Assembly (NCBI GenBank): GCA_002049945.1
Contig: MVCT01000076.1
Coordinates: 1-7,924 of the forward strand
Length of the DNA: 7,924 nt
Source of the DNA: Candidatus Cloacimonas sp. 4484_140
Lineage (GTDB): Bacteria > Cloacimonadota > Cloacimonadia > JGIOTU-2
Reading direction: 5' to 3'
Positions within the stretch are counted from its first letter, which is position 1. Each line of letters begins with the position of its first letter. Under the pieces are notes generated by a model. It did not search any database, was not told the origin of the DNA, and worked only from the letters and a program-made list of their open reading frames with translations. Positions 6,299-7,924 of this stretch are shown here, in pieces. A program made the position numbers and the translations under genes.

Positions 6299-7392
6299 TA
6301 TTCTATATACTTAAAGCTCAAATTTAGTCTGCTTTTTTTAGCTTGTAAATCAAGACTAAAGATATTATTTACTTCAATTCCTAAAGGAGTTAGAAAAACC
6401 CTATCGTATTTTCCATTGGATTTTATTCTATCAACTAACCCTAATTCGATACAAAAATTACAGGTAAAATTAAGCAGCTCATACATTGTTCTTTTTTTAT
6501 AAAAAACGCCAAACAAACCATTTACCAAATCTAATTTTTGTCGTTCGAATTCCTTAACATTTGGTATCCACTCTCCATTTGTAACTTCAATAAATCTTAA
6601 GAACCAATAAATATTAATTTTATGAACAGTCCAATTCCCATTCGTTAAAATTTTTAGCAATAGTCTTTTTTGTTCATTCAATAAATCTATCGATTGAAGC
6701 TGTCGTGGACTTGAGTTAAATATTATTGGATTAAAATTACTAATGTACTCTTTTCCATTTATTGTTATTGATAAATTTCTTCCATCATGTTCTAACATTT
6801 CAAAATCCAAAGCTAATCTCATATAACATCTAAAATTGGTTGTATTATATGAACTAAAATATTTAGCTAATTCTGAAAATGCTAAGGTATCTTTTTTAAA
6901 ATCAAAAAAAGGTTTTAGTATTTTATTTAACCATCTTAAATAGCAAATTGTATAAGTTTTAGGTTTGGGCAATGCTAATCCGAAACTCAAACTTAATCTT
7001 TCTAATGTTTCAGTATATAATATCTTAACTTTGTTTGTTGAATATGTTCGAATTATAATATCGTTGCTATTTCCGAAATTATTAATTTTTTGTTTGTTTT
7101 TTGGTTTCGTTTCTGAAGCGTATAAAATACAATAATTAGTTTTATCTGAGAATTTAACGTTTTTATAATTAAGTACTTGATTAAAGCAATAATCTAATTT
7201 GCTTTTTGAATCTAAAATTGTCTCTAATTCAACAATTAGCTGATTTTCTTTAAAATCTTCGACAACAAAATCAATTCTTCCAAAATCAGTTGTTATCTCT
7301 TGTCCTTTCTTAGATGCTATGGTGAACTCCAATGAATTCCCTAAAAAATCTAAATTATTTAATAGAGTCCATTGAACCAGTGATTCATTCAT
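6298..7392 (-). CDS. Probable restriction endonuclease-like protein with PD-(D/E)XK-type nuclease motifs (364 aa)
   Basis: The N-terminal 80 residues carry the layout of a PD-(D/E)XK nuclease: a helix with Glu22, a strand ending in GRID with Asp41, a second strand LIVELE with Glu55 and Glu57, then FNQVLNY with Gln72 and Tyr76, matching the QxxxY motif of RecB-like nucleases. The usual lysine of (D/E)XK is replaced by Glu57, which is tolerated in some restriction enzymes but leaves activity uncertain. Residues about 160-360 contain winged-helix-like segments, for instance DTLAFSELAKYFSSYNTTNF with MLEHDGRNLSITINGKEYI, and a second near the C-terminus (NGKYDRVFLTPLGIEV). These could recognise DNA. 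The start is fixed by GAGGA 8 bases upstream. GC is about 25%, far below lysS. It directly follows a truncated DNA methyltransferase frame, which supports a restriction role. Specificity cannot be read. Confidence 0.62.
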   Translation of the reverse strand: MNESLVQWTLLNNLDFLGNSLEFTIASKKGQEITTDFGRIDFVVEDFKENQLIVELETILDSKSKLDYCFNQVLNYKNVKFSDKTNYCILYASETKPKNKQKINNFGNSNDIIIRTYSTNKVKILYTETLERLSLSFGLALPKPKTYTICYLRWLNKILKPFFDFKKDTLAFSELAKYFSSYNTTNFRCYMRLALDFEMLEHDGRNLSITINGKEYISNFNPIIFNSSPRQLQSIDLLNEQKRLLLKILTNGNWTVHKINIYWFLRFIEVTNGEWIPNVKEFERQKLDLVNGLFGVFYKKRTMYELLNFTCNFCIELGLVDRIKSNGKYDRVFLTPLGIEVNNIFSLDLQAKKSRLNLSFKYIE

Positions 7393-7397
7393 AACAT

Positions 7398-7553
7398 TTA
7401 TCCTCGAATATTAAAACCGATCTGATATTTAGAACCGTAATCTTTCAGTTGCCAATAAGGAGGTGAGGTTATGATCAACTGAACTGAAGAATCTCGTACC
7501 TCAGCCATATTTCTTGAGTCACCGAAAATTATTGTATGCTTAGTTTTCATCAT
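7398..7553 (-). pseudogene. Truncated beta-type site-specific DNA methyltransferase, N-terminal fragment only (51 codons)
   Basis: The frame starts MMKTKHTIIFGDSRNMAEVR and continues with DSSVQLIITSPPYWQLKDYG, ending SKYQIGFNIRG then TAA. The GDS-x-x-M turn followed by ITSPPYW (residues 28-34) is motif IV, the catalytic loop of N4-cytosine/N6-adenine methyltransferases in which motif IV precedes the AdoMet site (beta order). In intact relatives the YGxxxQIGF stretch is followed by a further few hundred residues including the target-recognition region and the F-x-G-x-G motif; here the similarity stops after GFN and a stop comes four codons later. It cannot be an active enzyme. Its ATG overlaps the lysS stop (ATGA, 7553-7550). 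GC over 7441-7500 is about 42%, host-like, whereas the gene just downstream is about 25%. Confidence 0.85.
7401..7405 (-). promoter_or_regulatory. Shine-Dalgarno site for the endonuclease-like gene
   Basis: GAGGA lies 8 bases before the ATG at 7392-7390 and immediately before the TAA that ends the methyltransferase fragment. It decides between this ATG and one at 7397-7395, which meets a stop after one codon. It shows the endonuclease-like gene retains its own initiation signal despite the broken partner upstream. Confidence 0.55.
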
Positions 7554-7924
7554 AATTCATCATGACTTTCAGGTCGCATTTGCGGGAATAAAATTACATC
7601 TTTTATATTATGAGAATTTGTGAAAAGCATAACAATCCTGTCTATACCAAGTCCGAGTCCGCCTGTAGGGGGCATACCGTATTCCATTGCTTCGAGGAAA
7701 TCCTCATCAATTTCATTTGCCTCTACATCTCCAAGCTCTCGCTGCTTTGCCTGGCTTTCCAGCCGCTCTCTTTGATCGATTGGATCGTTCAATTCACTAA
7801 AACAGTTCCCAAGCTCTAACCCGCCGATAAATATCTCAAAGCGTTCAACAAGTTGAGGATTCTCGGGTTTGGATTTTGCAAGTGGTGATATCTCTTTGGG
7901 GTAATCTATCACAAAAGTAGGTTG
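7550..7924 (-). CDS. lysS: Lysyl-tRNA synthetase, class II, C-terminal part (cut by window edge)
   Basis: Charges tRNA-Lys with lysine in the cytosol. The frame is open from the window edge (first codon CAA at 7924-7922; the GTG at 7912 is an internal valine) and gives the last 124 residues. These show PTFVIDYPKEISPLAK, then ELGNCFSELNDPIDQRERLE, the DEDFLEAMEYGMPPTGGLGLGIDR stretch, and IVMLFTNSHNIKDVILFPQMRP. GMPPTGGLGLGIDR is class II motif 3, with the ATP-binding arginine, in the form specific to LysS. Motifs 1 and 2 and the anticodon-binding OB domain lie outside the window. The C-terminus ends normally about eight residues after FPQMRP, so the downstream rearrangement did not damage it. 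Its TGA overlaps the methyltransferase ATG. Confidence 0.96.
   Translation of the reverse strand, partial: QPTFVIDYPKEISPLAKSKPENPQLVERFEIFIGGLELGNCFSELNDPIDQRERLESQAKQRELGDVEANEIDEDFLEAMEYGMPPTGGLGLGIDRIVMLFTNSHNIKDVILFPQMRPESHDEL

Larger units (their letters stand above)
5673..7410. other. AT-rich accessory block (putative decayed restriction/defence island)
   Basis: The 60-base lines I counted here range from 15% to 30% GC, apart from one 35% line around 5881-5940. lysS gives about 43-52%, the methyltransferase fragment up to 42%, and PhnC about 57% in one line. The right boundary coincides with the place where the methyltransferase similarity ends (about 7410), and the left boundary with the start of the peptidase gene. 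Contents are one nuclease-like gene, two unknown small genes and one nuclease-domain remnant, all pointing the same way. No integrase, transposase, terminal inverted repeat, target duplication or tRNA was found at the edges, so the means of entry is unknown. Confidence 0.6.

Noticed and set aside
7550..7912. lysS fragment as a complete 120-residue gene starting at the GTG at 7912
   Set aside because: The frame continues open to the window edge with LysS-like residues (QPTF), so the GTG is an internal valine codon of a longer gene.
1..7924. CRISPR array, tRNA/rRNA gene, insertion sequence or integrase
   Set aside because: No regularly spaced repeats, cloverleaf-like segment, or transposase/integrase motif was seen on either strand.

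Overview
The window is a tightly packed bacterial segment in which every supported gene lies on the minus strand, so transcription runs from high to low coordinates. Most junctions are stop/start overlaps or gaps under 10 bases. The housekeeping genes have moderate GC (about 35-57% in the 60-base lines I counted). Signal peptides and a lipoprotein signal fit an ordinary bacterium. The content does not settle the phylum; an anaerobic lineage such as Cloacimonadota, Spirochaetota or a relative is only a guess.

Right end (7924-7398): the C-terminal part of class II lysyl-tRNA synthetase (lysS) overlaps by four bases (ATGA) a 51-codon reading frame. That frame is clearly the N-terminus of a beta-type site-specific DNA methyltransferase: the catalytic TSPPYW motif is present, then the frame stops and the AdoMet-binding half is absent.

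Middle (about 7410-5673): a strikingly AT-rich block (about 15-30% GC in most lines). It contains a 364-residue protein with PD-(D/E)XK nuclease-like motifs (probable restriction endonuclease), an overlapping 93-residue unknown protein, a 49-codon frame resembling the C-terminal end of a staphylococcal-nuclease-like domain (a remnant), and a 70-residue unknown protein. Together with the cut-off methyltransferase this looks like a decayed or rearranged restriction-modification/defence island downstream of lysS.

Left two-thirds (5664-1): an operon-like run of a 684-residue M29-type metallo-aminopeptidase with a long N-terminal extension, then a phosphonate/phosphate-type ABC importer: PhnD lipoprotein, PhnC ATPase, and PhnE permease. 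The permease reading frame is split in two by a +1 shift near 1618-1670. A beta-phosphoglucomutase-like HAD phosphatase follows, then the signal-peptide start of a secreted protein cut by the window edge. PhnD would capture an organophosphorus or phosphate ligand, PhnC/PhnE import it, and the HAD enzyme could act on a phosphorylated metabolite. No phosphonate-cleaving enzyme (PhnX, C-P lyase) is in the window, so the true substrate is open.
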